A stretch of DNA of 64,000 bases, taken from positions 1,922,001 to 1,986,000 of the forward strand of contig JAPNXP010000013.1 in the NCBI GenBank assembly GCA_028753945.1. The letters are read 5' to 3'. The notes below the pieces were generated by a model. That model did no database searches and was not told where the DNA came from. It saw nothing but the letters and a program-made list of their open reading frames with translations. Position numbers and translations under genes: made by a program. This DNA is from Hexactinellida sp. DTS-2022 (Eukaryota > Porifera > Hexactinellida). Positions 22,994 to 33,689 of this stretch are shown one piece after another; within the stretch, counting starts at the first letter, position 1, and each line of letters opens with the position of its first letter.

Positions 22994-24548
22994 TAGAGAC
23001 ACACCGGATCTATTTTTTGAGATCCGGCCGGAATCAGTTGTTAGCGGATCCCGACCCGCTTTGAGCCGAAATACCGAAATTTAGAGCAGGTTGCTAAGAA
23101 TACTTGGTATATAGATACGCATTACAATCAGGGACGTCGCCAGGAATTTTTATCTAAGGGGGGGGGGGTAAAAAAATAACTATAGGGGGGAATCGTTTAT
23201 TGATGCTAGAGCTAACAGTGACGTTATAGGACTGGATCCGGAGAGTGATAGTGGGTGGAGTTATGAGAAATTTTTCCTAATTATCATAAATTACCCAGGC
23301 TTGGGCGGATCTAGGATTTTCTAGACTGGGTTGTAGTATTCTAAACAATTAATTTACCAGCTGGCGGTATTGGGCTCGGTTAGCCTCCCAGTAGGCCAGG
23401 AGCAAAGCACCTTCAGGGATTGATACAGAAATTTTTCCTGTGGGGGGGGGGAACTTTCCTAGAAACAGACTGTTCCCTTGGATAAAGGAGCAGCATATAC
23501 ATGTATAGGCCAAAATTAATTTATTTAGTTGGCATAATCAATCTATGCTTTAATACTGTTTATATTAGCAATTACTTATCCTTTATTTAATAACTATGTG
23601 GCAAAATTAAGCAATTCCTGGGATGGGGGCATCTTTCCTGGGGGGGGGGGAATTCCAGGGCCCCCCTTTGTATCACACCCTGACCTTGAAGCCAGAAACG
23701 ATTGAGTGCCATTCGGCCCAAAATTTCAATACCTACAGATGCAAATGTAAGTATACTATTCTATAAAAACTTCAGCGTAGGTAAGTAAACATATACAATT
23801 TCATCAATCATCAGTAATCCAAATGGTATTTTTACATTGTACGGTTCTCTGTATAAGGAACCCTCACAATTATCTTTCTTTACCTGAAACTGACTCTCAA
23901 TATACCGCAATTTATGTTAACTATAATTTTATTGCGTAACAAAAATATATTTCCCGCATATTACCTTTTAATGTTTAGATATCATATGTATGTACAGTAC
24001 GTGGCACCGTGACAGCTAGATTGGTAGCAAATGGGAAATTGGGGAGTTAACAAATTACCCAAAATGGGCGAAATAAAATGACGCAGTTAAGTCCATATTT
24101 CTATTAAACCGTGAAATGGGAGGGCAACGATTGAAAATGGGGGAGGGAGGGTAATATCCAAATGCCACTGTGACAAGTCTATCCCGTGTTCAGTCCAAAA
24201 ATCATTTTACTATGTAGTTATTCAATTCAATGTGTTTCGAATTGAGATTCTATGAATAATAACCTGGGCAGTTCCTTAGTTTTGGGAAATCTCGGCCTGG
24301 AGTTCCTTACTAGGTGCTCCTTATAAATAATGTGTTGTTAACGTTAACTGGTCATTGATACAATTTATTTATTTATTGAAATTTGATTTTATAGTATATT
24401 TAAGGATTAGGTAAATATATCCAAATTAACTATTAATTCGTAAACGAATCCGGTTCCGGAAAGGTGATTCCCATTCTGGATCCAGCCAGATTCCGGGTCC
24501 ACCCAAAATTGTGAAAATCCCGCCGGATCCAGGACCCGGGTATCCCTA
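22994..24548. mobile_element. hAT-like element with TAGRGAYRCMCSGGATC-type ends (eroded)
   Basis: The left end TAGAGACACACCGGATC and the right end, in reverse complement TAGGGATACCCGGGTCC, resemble the ends of 36760-38294. Sub-terminal GATCCGGCCGG motifs occur at both ends. The interior holds three poly-G blocks (about 23158, 23442, 23639) and MITE-like CAGGGACGTCGCCAGG text at 23131. No target duplication could be verified. Confidence 0.5.
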
Positions 24549-24552
24549 TTCC

Positions 24553-24905
24553 AAATATGACTTTCTATACGAAAATGATGCATTTCATATGTATAAAGCT
24601 AACTAATCCAGAGATTTTAACAATATTACTATATATGGAAAGGTGTGAAAATCGCATAATTTACATTCCACAAATATTTCTGATAAACCAATATGACCGT
24701 TGGACTCCCAAATATGACTTCCTATAAGACATTTCATATGTTTAAAGCTAGCTAATCTCGAGATTTTAAGAATATTACCATTTATGGAAAGGTGTGAACA
24801 TCCCCTAACTTACATTCCACAAATATTTCCGATAAACCAATATTACCGTTGGACTCCCAAAATATGACTTCCTATGCGACAATAATACATTTCATGTGTC
24901 TAACA
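24553..24905. repeat. ~149 bp tandem repeat in the right arm
   Basis: The segment ACCGTTGGACTCCCAAATATG recurs 149 bases later (near 24695 and 24844) with the intervening TTATGGAAAGGTGTGAA block duplicated too. The left arm holds a single copy. Confidence 0.75.
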
Positions 24906-24945
24906 TTAGCGGATTACGGGATATCAATAAGTCCCCAATACTCTT

Positions 24946-25396
24946 CTGGGCCGTGCCACTAATGCAAACTGACCAGGTCAAACCTGGGCAGATATTTTCC
25001 AGACCAGGTTCTGACCAGGTTGACCTAGTCATTTAACCAGGTCAACCTGTTCATTTAATCAGGGCAACCTGTTCATTTAATCAGGGCAACCTGTTCATAT
25101 AACTAGGTCAACCTGGTCATTTAACCAGGTTCTCACTAGAGAGAGAGATTTTCAGTGCTTTATACGATTATATATTTAATACTCAATTGTCATAACAATA
25201 ATAATTGTTTTGAAACTCATCAGCTAGTGAGAACCTGGTTAAATGACCAGGTTGACCTAGTTATATGAACTGGTTACCCTGATTAAATGAACAGGTTGAC
25301 CTGGTTAAATGACTGGGTCAACCTGGTCAGAACCTGGTCTGGAAAAAAATCTGCCCTGGTTTGACCTGGTCAGTTTGCATTAGTGGCACGGCCCTG
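24946..25396. mobile_element. 451 bp foldback element with ACCAGGT repeat arms
   Basis: The ends CTGGGCCGTGCCACTAATGC and, in reverse complement, CAGGGCCGTGCCACTAATGC begin arms of about 180 bp built from short direct repeats of ACCAGGTCAACCTGGTCATT. The flanks repeat ACTCTT at 24940-24945 and 25397-25402. The inverse left arm of the host element is uninterrupted here, which is an internal empty site. It resembles Foldback-type elements in layout and encodes nothing. Confidence 0.85.
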
Positions 25397-25469
25397 ACTC
25401 TTTTCGACTTACGCTAATTTTCCCGTAAACGAAGTTTACAGTCCCTATATTAATGAAGTCCCTGGTGTA

Positions 25470-26165
25470 ACGTTAAACAACAATATAGAGTCTATCTGCA
25501 ATCTAATGAGATTAGGAGTGAAACTTGTATTCGCAGTAGAATTCTTCAAAAGAATTCTTCACTTGACAAACATCTTTTAGGGCAGCGTTTCTCAAATTGG
25601 GTCCACGGATGAAAGTAAGGGCGACAAGATCTCAAATTTGTATTAGGAGCAATGGGGGGTACATAGGATGTTTGCTATTTGCTAAGGGGCTCTGCGGTTG
25701 AAAAAGGTTGAGATTTGCTGTGATAGAGTGTGACTGGAAAAAATGTTGATATTTATAACATCTCATTAAATTAGTTTTACTTTCAAGAATTGATACAGGC
25801 CTGTAGTCATAAAGTGATGGTGGGTGGGACTATGAGAATTGCAAAGAGGGCTGAGTCTCAAAATATCCCAAATGTTAATCCAAAGTTTAGATATATCATC
25901 ACAAAAGTTAAGAAAATCTCATGGGCTAATAAGGATTAAAATTCTAGGATTTGGACAATTTTTCTACATTCGGATGGCTGGAGAAAATGTTGGAATATAA
26001 CATACTCGACCATAAATTAATTAATTAAATATAGTACTAATATCGAATTTGAAAATATTTGTCCAAAGCCCCCACCTAAATTGAAGTTTCAAACTTTAAT
26101 ATAAGTACGTATTATCCAGTATAAGCTCGTTAGTAATAACACGGTTAACAGCCCTTCAAAGCGTT
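25470..26165. other. no recognised gene
   Basis: No coding region or bounded repeat could be supported. Confidence 0.4.
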
Positions 26166-26171
26166 TTCATA

Positions 26172-26261
26172 CAGTGATATTGGTTAAACGAATTCCGGAT
26201 AATGCGAACGAACCTATTTTTATGGTCGTCTGGCTGGTATTCGTACTAACGAGGTCCACTG
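26172..26261. mobile_element. 90 bp Tigger-like MITE
   Basis: CAGTGATATTGGTTAAACGA at the left, CAGTGGACCTCGTTAGTACG as the reverse complement of the right end, and TA on both sides fit a pogo/Tigger-type non-autonomous element. Confidence 0.65.
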
Positions 26262-26697
26262 TATATTACTTTACCCGGCCAAAAGCACTAAGCTATTTAG
26301 TCGTGCCTTACAAATCTTTGCTCATCCCAGCATGTTTTAATATTTTTCAAAAATTCGGGGAACTGGGCTAACACGGATAGACAATGTGGCCTTGAGAAAC
26401 CAGTTAATGACATCAGTTTGGGCTAACAATTGGTAGACTACTGTTTGGTGTATAACATCACATTTTAAGATGGTGTGCTAAGTTCAGTTCGAAAAGAATT
26501 TTTTATGCCACCATAATGATTACATATTTTGGTTTGTCATTACACCAGAAGTGTGCCCGGATCTGGGAGGTCCGAGGTTTGAGTGTGTCGTGATACGGTG
26601 TCACCAATTTTGATGAAGCAAGAATTATTTATCTCGCGAATCGGAAGTCGTGGCGACTAGCTCTAACCATGTAACTATGGCTATTTATCATTACAAG

Positions 26698-26885
26698 CTC
26701 AATCAAGGAGTTATCCAGGAGCGCTAGACGCTCCTTTTGGATCATGATTTTTGGAAAATTATAATTTAGGAGCGTGAAAATTTGGAATCCTCTCTATACT
26801 TTAATTTGCGATTTAGGCGTATGAAAATTGGATCAGACCAGAATTAGGAGCGTATTTACAAATAGCTGTATAATACACTGAGCTC
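26698..26885 (-). repeat. interspersed repeat E (inverse copy)
   Basis: Reverse-complement match to 5795-5990, with AGACGCTCCTTTTGGATCAT, GAAAATTTGGAATCCTCT and GCTGTATAATACACTG in order. Confidence 0.7.
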
Positions 26886-27266
26886 AATGGGTAACTAACT
26901 GAGTCTAGGATTTTGTACACTAATTATGGAAATTCCACGTTGTCCAATTTGATGATTACGCAAAATTTTAAAATTATCTAGAGCTTGGTTCTCACTTCCA
27001 GATACCGTCAACGAATGATTTTGAACTACTTACCAGGATTACTAGTATATGCCAAGTGTATTTACTAGTGGCGGCACATAATTGCGACATAGATGGGGCA
27101 CAAGCTATTAAACTGGGGCACACTTACGTTAATTCGGTGGGGCATACGAAATTCAGATGGAGAACAGGACCCACCTTCACGCCGCCTCAGGTATTTACAT
27201 CCGCGTTAAATTGCTAACACCATGTGCTTTAATGGCTTTTGTCCGTTCAGAGTTTTAGAATTAGAC

Positions 27267-28165
27267 ATTTTTACTGTGCCGACTATACTATAGTATAGTG
27301 GCCCAGTATTGATCTTACTGCCTTTATTATTATTATTTATATTTCTCCGTAGCAGGTGCCCTGACCACACCTGTATACTTTTAGGGCTAAAACTTGGCAT
27401 GTAGGTGCGGAGTGACCGTCTAATTTGCACCTGGGGTTGCGATTTCCGTTCAAAATTTCTTAACACCTATTTAATCTAATTAAACCTCATAACATTAAAT
27501 AATAAATAGTGAGCTTGATAAAATTTACATATTTGGATAGAGAATTAAATTCTACACCTTTTACAGTGCACGAATTTTCAAATTGGGCTTAGTTTGTGCC
27601 ACAATTGAGTTGCAAATTTCTTTTGTTTACTCACACTTCAATTTCAGTAAACTGTTATATCTAATTCTATTGTCTCAACTTGTAATAATTATATTTATTT
27701 AACTTGTTAAATCTTACTCTATTGATTCAACTCACGATAATTATATTGATTTAACTTATGAATTCCAGCTGGCTTCTATTTAATTGTAGTATTACTATAC
27801 AATGGATTAAATAAAATTTAATAATATAAGGAATTTATTGACTTTACTCAAATCACCGTGGATAACATTGCTAAAATAAATAACTAATAATATAATTTAT
27901 TATCAATATATAATGAATGAATGGCATTAAACTCAAGATGGTTTATGATAGAAACAAACTTCAAATTTATCTACCGTTCCTTGTGACTCGGACCGATTAA
28001 CAAATTGTTCTTACCCCTATGGCGTTGACGACTAGTGAAAAGAAATCCAAAATTGCAGCCTGTGCCGACAGCAAGTTCCTTTGGAGGCACTATCAATAAA
28101 CAACCAGCAAAATATAGTGCCTCCAAAGGAACATGCGTCGGCACAGGCTGCAATTTTGGATTTTT
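27267..28165 (+). repeat. family C repeat, copy 3 (least interrupted)
   Basis: It starts ACTGTGCCGACTATACTATA. It then has CTAAAACTTGGCATGTAGGT and a GCACCTGGGGTTGCG block, a T-rich middle with ACTTGTAATAATTATATT, and AATCACCGTGGATAACATT. It ends in a strong hairpin at 28042-28163, AATCCAAAATTGCAGCCTGT pairing with ACAGGCTGCAATTTTGGATT. Both the start and the hairpin contain GTGCCGAC. It is about 900 bp and non-coding, of unknown class. Confidence 0.7.
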
Positions 28166-28169
28166 TATT

Positions 28170-30635
28170 CACCCATACTGGCCAGAAAACAATCTTACAT
28201 AAAAACTTCAAGTACTCTGGTCAATCATGAGCAATTATAATTAGAGCGTTATGAATAACATTGATCGGACAAACGCATAGAAACTTGCTAAAGATTAAGC
28301 GGAGTGTCGTTAACCCAACTCTTTGATTGTCCGAACAACCCAGCCTGGTCCCCATGTTGCTGCATAACGCTAGGGCACTCGATATATTTCCCAATGTAGA
28401 ATAATATTATTTATCGTCGTATTTTTCAATTCTTGATCAGGGGCCTGAGGATGGATCAAATGTTATCCCTCAACTATTTTTGGAACTTTCTTATGATTAT
28501 TCTCGGTTTTCTAAACGTTTTAGGCCTGCGGCCTACGAAATTCAGCACCTTCAGACGGTCTGTAATACTGCAATAGCATATAGTATATCCCAAAATCGCT
28601 GTATCAGGGCACTAAAATTCAAATATATATGTTCACGTCAAAAGATTTAGAAATATATCAAATTTACAAAAATTAGGGGCATAAAAGTGAGATTAAAGTA
28701 ATAGGAGTGTGTTGCTATCATATATTTCTGTGGAATATTGTACGGCCGGATATTTCTGTTATATCTCATATTAGTGAGAAACCTTCTTATCTAAATGTGA
28801 GATTTGCTTTTGAGACTTTATCTCATGTAAATTTTGAGTTATAACCATTTTATCACAGTATTCTGTCATTTTTGTGGGATTTTGACACTTCAGGAGCCTC
28901 AAATAATATATAACATATTATATATAAGTTATTAACGCAATTTGTGGATAAATAGATCCAAATAGATGAACAGCACAAAATTAGACGCTACACAACTCGA
29001 TCCAATCATTATTCGATAGGTTATGGCCATTAACCCCTCAGAAGGGGCTAAATTTCACACATTTCACACCTGTTGATATTTCAGAGACTTTTCTGAGTTT
29101 AAATGATTATAGCCTTTATAAAATACTGTAAATACCTGACTTTCTATACATATATAATACATTTTATAACCCTAGGTGTCACGGTTATCAAAATGACCAT
29201 TTATGGTAATTTTCATGTGACTAATTTTGATGACGAAGCAAATTTTCCAACTCTTGATCTATGAACACCAGAAACTAGCTCTAAAATTCTAATCACATCA
29301 TGATACTATTTCTTATTCATTGGATAACCTTTTGGGATTATATTTTTATTAGATTGATGTGTTCTCCATTCAAATGCCCATTTATGGTGGTGGCAGAGTG
29401 GCATTATTTTAATAAGCTGACAGAAATCCAAATTCGGTTCCAAATGAGATAGAGCTTAGCTCTAAATTCCTGGATATTCGTATATTTATTCTAAATTAAA
29501 TAATATGATGGAATGGATATACCTTGATAACAATATATTGTCGGTCATTCAAATCCCAGATTCTGCCACTTCGACATATCTCAAATCGAGAATTTGGGAA
29601 AAGTAGGTATCCAATGCAATTTATATGGAAAACATACTCTTGAAAAGTTTAGAAAGTTTCGGTGAACCTTTAGAATAAGTGTCTCTATACATTTTATGAT
29701 TTCTAATTTTTAAATTCTCAAAAATATTATGTAGAGAGCTAGTTTGGTCTCTATTTATTCGAAAAACAGTGAAAAAACGGTGATTCGATGACAAAACTAC
29801 TCCATAATGTAATTTTACAAAGTTTATTAAGAAAAACTCCAATGATATATTGTTAATATTATCATTTATAACATTTTTATGAACAATCTGGTCAGAAACA
29901 ATATGAAATCAATTCAGTATATATTGTTTAGATTATACTATAGTTAATGTAAGCTAAAATTAGAATTTCAAAAAACCTGGATAAACGATAACAGATCAAT
30001 GTTGGTTGATATGTTAAAAGTATTCAGTCTATAAAGTTAATAGTGCATCACATAGTAACTTTTGTTAGAATTAAGCAAATACAGCTATACTATAATACAA
30101 GGATTCCATACTAGTTGAATGCCCTAGCAATAAGTTTGTTCAGTCTCATATTATCCCAATTGTAGATGTTTGACTGGTCCCACCGTGTTCAAACATTTGA
30201 AATTGAACTATTGTAGTTATTTTATTTTATTTTTAATTTCAATTGATTTCATTATATAAATATCTCTTTAGAGTCAGTATCTCGCTATTTACAAAACTAT
30301 TGAAGCTATTATCAAAACTGAATTATACTCCTGATGATTGTGATTTTCCAAAATTTGAATTCATTAACTTTACTGAATATGCAATACTTTGATTATTTGT
30401 ATATCTCCATTATTGCATTATTATTAATTGTTTTTTAACAAATAATTGAAGTATTTCTCTATCTATAAACTATATTTGTAGCAGTTTTGAACTGGGTGTT
30501 GACTGCAAATGTTTATTGTGCATCATTGCTGGCTCTCAAATTTATTGTGAGTCTTTTATAATTCCTGAATGAGCTATAGGCTGTGGCGCTGATTTATGGG
30601 GTTGTACTTAGGGATATACATATGTCAAACAAAAA
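28170..30635. other. no recognised gene over ~2.5 kb
   Basis: AT-rich sequence with no open frame showing a domain. Segments around 29160-29480 carry recurring motifs (CATTTATGGT, AGCTCTAAAATTC) that look weakly like 47580-48200. This suggests an old shared repeat, but I cannot bound it. Confidence 0.4.
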
Positions 30636-30639
30636 TTTG

Positions 30640-31060
30640 TATCATGACCAATGCACATGTTCTATTAAATTTACAAGTTTTTTATCAGAGGGTGAGTATT
30701 ATGATTATGTGAATTTTTCGAGCAGTGAGACAATGAGAAATTCTGTGTAGAAACCTCAACTTGTTATTGGGTCCCAAATGTTACCTCTATATACCAAAAT
30801 CAGATTTACAAACCTCCAGTTTCTTCAATTTACTAGTTACATATAGACAAATACATATATACAGTGGAGTTGCTTTATTAGCAACTCGGGTTTGCCAATA
30901 AATCTAGTTGCTAACAGGGAAATGAAATTAACAGTATTATCGCGCTTGGGACCCGAAAAGCGGTTGCTAATAAAGCAAAATTGCCAATAATGGAGATGCT
31001 AATAAAGCACTTCCCCTGTATATATAGTATGTTGCAGTCAGATCGCGTTTCCATTATAAT
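30640..31060 (-). mobile_element. Helitron-like family A fragment (eroded)
   Basis: The blocks ACATGTTCTATTAAATTTAC, GAAACCTCAACTTGTT and CCTCCAGTTTCTTCAATTTAC match the minus orientation of family A. The 3' half is missing, and a Tigger-like MITE splits the AT-rich 5' region at 30862. Confidence 0.6.
30862..31018. mobile_element. 157 bp Tigger/pogo-type MITE
   Basis: CAGTGGAGTTGCTTTATTAG at the left, CAGGGGAAGTGCTTTATTAG as the reverse complement of the right end, with TA on both sides (30860-30861 and 31019-31020). Internal GGTTGCTAATAAAGC repeats add further pairing. Confidence 0.88.
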
Positions 31061-31073
31061 TGTTTGTCATGAG

Positions 31074-31430
31074 TAGGACTGAAACGAATATTCGAAATGT
31101 AACGAACGAATCTTTTTCTAAATGAACGAATAGCCGTTAGTTTGGATGACTAAGCATTAAATCATTTTCATGACACAAAATATATTGGAAAATTGGTTTT
31201 TATTGATGTTACAATGGTTTAATAATAGTTACAAAGTATTTGTTACACAAATTAACTAATTATCAGCTAGTTTAGTTAGGAATTTATATTTACGATCTCT
31301 CCAAGCTAAACAAAAGTAGTGTTGTTGTCCAAAAGTAGTCAATGAATATCCGTTTCAATCTAATATTCGTTCAAACGAATATCCGTTCAATCGTTTCGAA
31401 TTAATATTCGGTATATTCGTTTCAGCCCTA
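31074..31430. mobile_element. 357 bp hAT MITE, TAGGRCTGAAACG ends (copy 1)
   Basis: The left end is TAGGACTGAAACGAATATTC and the right, in reverse complement, TAGGGCTGAAACGAATATAC. The 8-base flanks GTCATGAG and GTCAGGAG agree at 7 of 8. It aligns with 40562-41111, which carries an additional insertion. Confidence 0.88.
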
Positions 31431-31937
31431 GTCAGGAGTATATAAGTAGTATTAAATCATTTTAATTATGTATATAAAGCAGTATGTGTAGTAGAATTCG
31501 GTTATAACTTACCCCCTTGGGAAAGGAAAGTAAGCACGTATTATCCCAGTGTACTTATTTCCCGAATTTACCCTTCATAGAAATGCAATCGCTTTATACA
31601 CTAGGTTAAAATATATTTACATACCTCGGTATAACTGAGTTAAAGTGTTTCTAAATTAGTATGTTAAAATAATCATGATTTCGTGATTAGAGTGCATACA
31701 CGTGACGCTTATGTGTATTCCTCACAGAGAATTTGAAATACTGATAAAATTGTGACGAGGACTTTGAGATGTTGTTTAGACGTCTGTCGAAAAGTATTAG
31801 ATAATTAACTCGTTTAAGGCTTATACTACGTATACTAGTGTTTCAATTTGGGAATTTTAAAATCATCTTCCGACGGTTTCAAGAATATTCAGGTAAGTCA
31901 TAGCATACTATATACAGGCGATTTCATTGAGCCAAAT

Positions 31938-33326
31938 CAGGGCCGGATTACCCAATAAGCTAACTAAGCTATAGCTTGGGGGCAGTGGTGGATTAAGGGG
32001 GGGGGCGGATGGGGCGGTCGCCCGGGGCCCGAGCCTAAAGGGGGCCCAATACAAAGCGTAATATTTGTATTGAGAAATGTGTTGCATTATAATGTTTGAG
32101 TAGTGAAGCAATAACATGATAAGGTTAGTTAATTTTGAACAGTGAACCAGTAACAATTTTACAATTAATAGCAGCACACCTTAAAAGTACAGGCCTAGTC
32201 CTGATCTACTTTTTCATTGAATTTTTCGAGTCTAAATATATTCTCCACTTCTCAGTAATGCATCCTATTCCCAAGTCGCAGGCAACTAAAAGAAAAGAAA
32301 GTCACCTTCACGAAAGCAACTAAACAAGAAGCGTCTAAACTTACTAAACTAGACACATTCTTTAACTTACAATCACAATCCCAAGAATTGTCACCCGAAA
32401 ACTATGAGCTTTCTACTTCAACATCTTCCATTGTACCTCTTGGCAATTCATTTGTATATAATTCAAACGAATAGTTGCAGTATGGGACTCCAGTTTTATC
32501 GAGTCAGAGTATCGATTTCCAGAGGTTGTAGAAGAGCACCACGCTTTTAGCTTAGAAAGAAATACTTCTTGTGAATAGATTGGGTTGTGGGACGATATAT
32601 CAGAAGACTTTCGAAATCTTTGGATAGCAAAAGGTAGTGAAGATTGTAGAAACAATTGTAAGGGTCCTGTAGGATTATATTCTGGGGTGTCCTGAAAGAA
32701 ACTCCTAAATGCCCGTGGTTGATGTCCGCCCGGGGCCCAATATACCCTTAATCCGTCTCTGCTTGGGGGCCTCCACAGGTTTGGGGCCTCCACAGGTTTG
32801 GGACCTCACAAGTTGGGGCCTAAATTGCTGTCAAGGCCATCGTATGTAGGTGGGCCCTTGCCGCCTTGGAAGCCCCACTTTTTAGAAGCTTTCGATGATA
32901 TTGGCTTTAATATCTCAATATTATTGTAGAATATTCCTTTAGGACTGGCACCTATTATGACATCATAGGAAAGTTTGCTCACCAAAAACTTCGGAAAAAG
33001 AAATTTGTGAGCATACAAGGTCTCAAGTATCTGCATTGCATTGGTGTCCGATCCCACTTAATTGATACTGTGTATCCTGTACACATTAATGCTTTATTAT
33101 AGTAGGGACTACTTTGCGTTACTAACTTGTATTTAGGAAGAGGTATTAATCCTCTCTTTTCAGTGCTTAGCCTCCACTTTCTATTGTATTCGTCTATTTT
33201 TTAAGCGAGATTACTATCCTTGGTTCCTCTCACCGGAATTTTGAGTTACACCTTATAAAACTCATTGGGTAGGACCTCCGACACTCATTTAGCTTAGGGG
33301 CCTCAACATACTTTAGTCCAGCCCTG
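31938..33326. mobile_element. outer hAT-type element with AGCCAAAT duplication
   Basis: The left end is CAGGGCCGGATTACCC and the right in reverse complement is CAGGGCTGGACTAAAG. Perfect 8-base duplications AGCCAAAT lie at 31930-31937 and 33327-33334. Inside, another hAT-type element (31983-32761) has inserted near the left end, leaving 610 bp of outer sequence 5' and 3' of it. No intact transposase is present. Confidence 0.88.
31983..32761. mobile_element. inner hAT-type element with CTTGGGGG duplication
   Basis: Ends are CAGTGGTGGATTAAG and, in reverse complement, CAGAGACGGATTAAG. Flanks CTTGGGGG at 31975-31982 and 32762-32769 are identical. Sub-terminal GCCCGGGGCCC motifs occur on both sides. 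The plus strand around 32330-32700 reads like a degenerate N-terminal part of an hAT transposase (TFFNLQSQSQELSPENYELS), but too many stops prevent a firm assignment. Confidence 0.85.
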
Positions 33327-33483
33327 AGCCAAATGCGCCTGGACCAGGGATAAGATAAAGGGGATTTTCTTATATACCCATAATGTAAATATAATTCTAA
33401 CTAAATACCATCTGGTTAAGAAATATAGTTAATCAGATTCGTCTGTAAATATTAGCTATACTAACTACAATTTCTCTTTAATT

Positions 33484-33617
33484 TGGTGTGTCAAACTCGA
33501 TTCGAATAGTGGGCCAATTTCATAACCCCAGCCCTTTACCCGGGCCATATTCCAGATATTTTAATGGATTGCGGGCCACATCTGAGCAACCGGCGGGCCA
33601 CCAGTTTGACACGCCTA
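33484..33617. mobile_element. 134 bp hAT MITE, GTGTCAAACT ends
   Basis: It starts TGGTGTGTCAAACTCG and ends CAGTTTGACACGCCTA, with GGGCC-rich sub-ends. Perfect 8-base duplications CTTTAATT lie at 33476-33483 and 33618-33625. It sits within the P-like element, upstream of the THAP coding start. Confidence 0.9.
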
Positions 33618-33689
33618 CTTTAATTCAATCATACTTGCCTTTATAATGCTCGCTCCTTGTTTATTTATATCCTGGACTCATGCCCAACT

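Larger units (their letters stand above)
22472..25464. mobile_element. 3 kb long-inverted-repeat element with GTGTAAC duplication
   Basis: The left end CAGGGACTTCTTTAATATAG and the right end, in reverse complement CAGGGACTTCATTAATATAG, open about 290 bp inverted arms. The direct repeat GTGTAAC flanks it at 22465-22471 and 25465-25471. The right arm contains an extra tandem copy of a ~149 bp unit (24553-24905) and a foldback insertion. A GATCCGG-rich hAT-like element fills the centre. No transposase was found. Confidence 0.82.

Noticed and set aside
26520..26690. tRNA-like SINE with a B-box-like GGTTTGAGTG
   Set aside because: The A box and B box are not convincing, no poly-A or simple tail follows, and there is no second copy in the window.
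32413..33057. Minus-strand open frames in the nested hAT block
   Set aside because: They cross element ends and show no domain; the weak hAT-like signal is on the plus strand.
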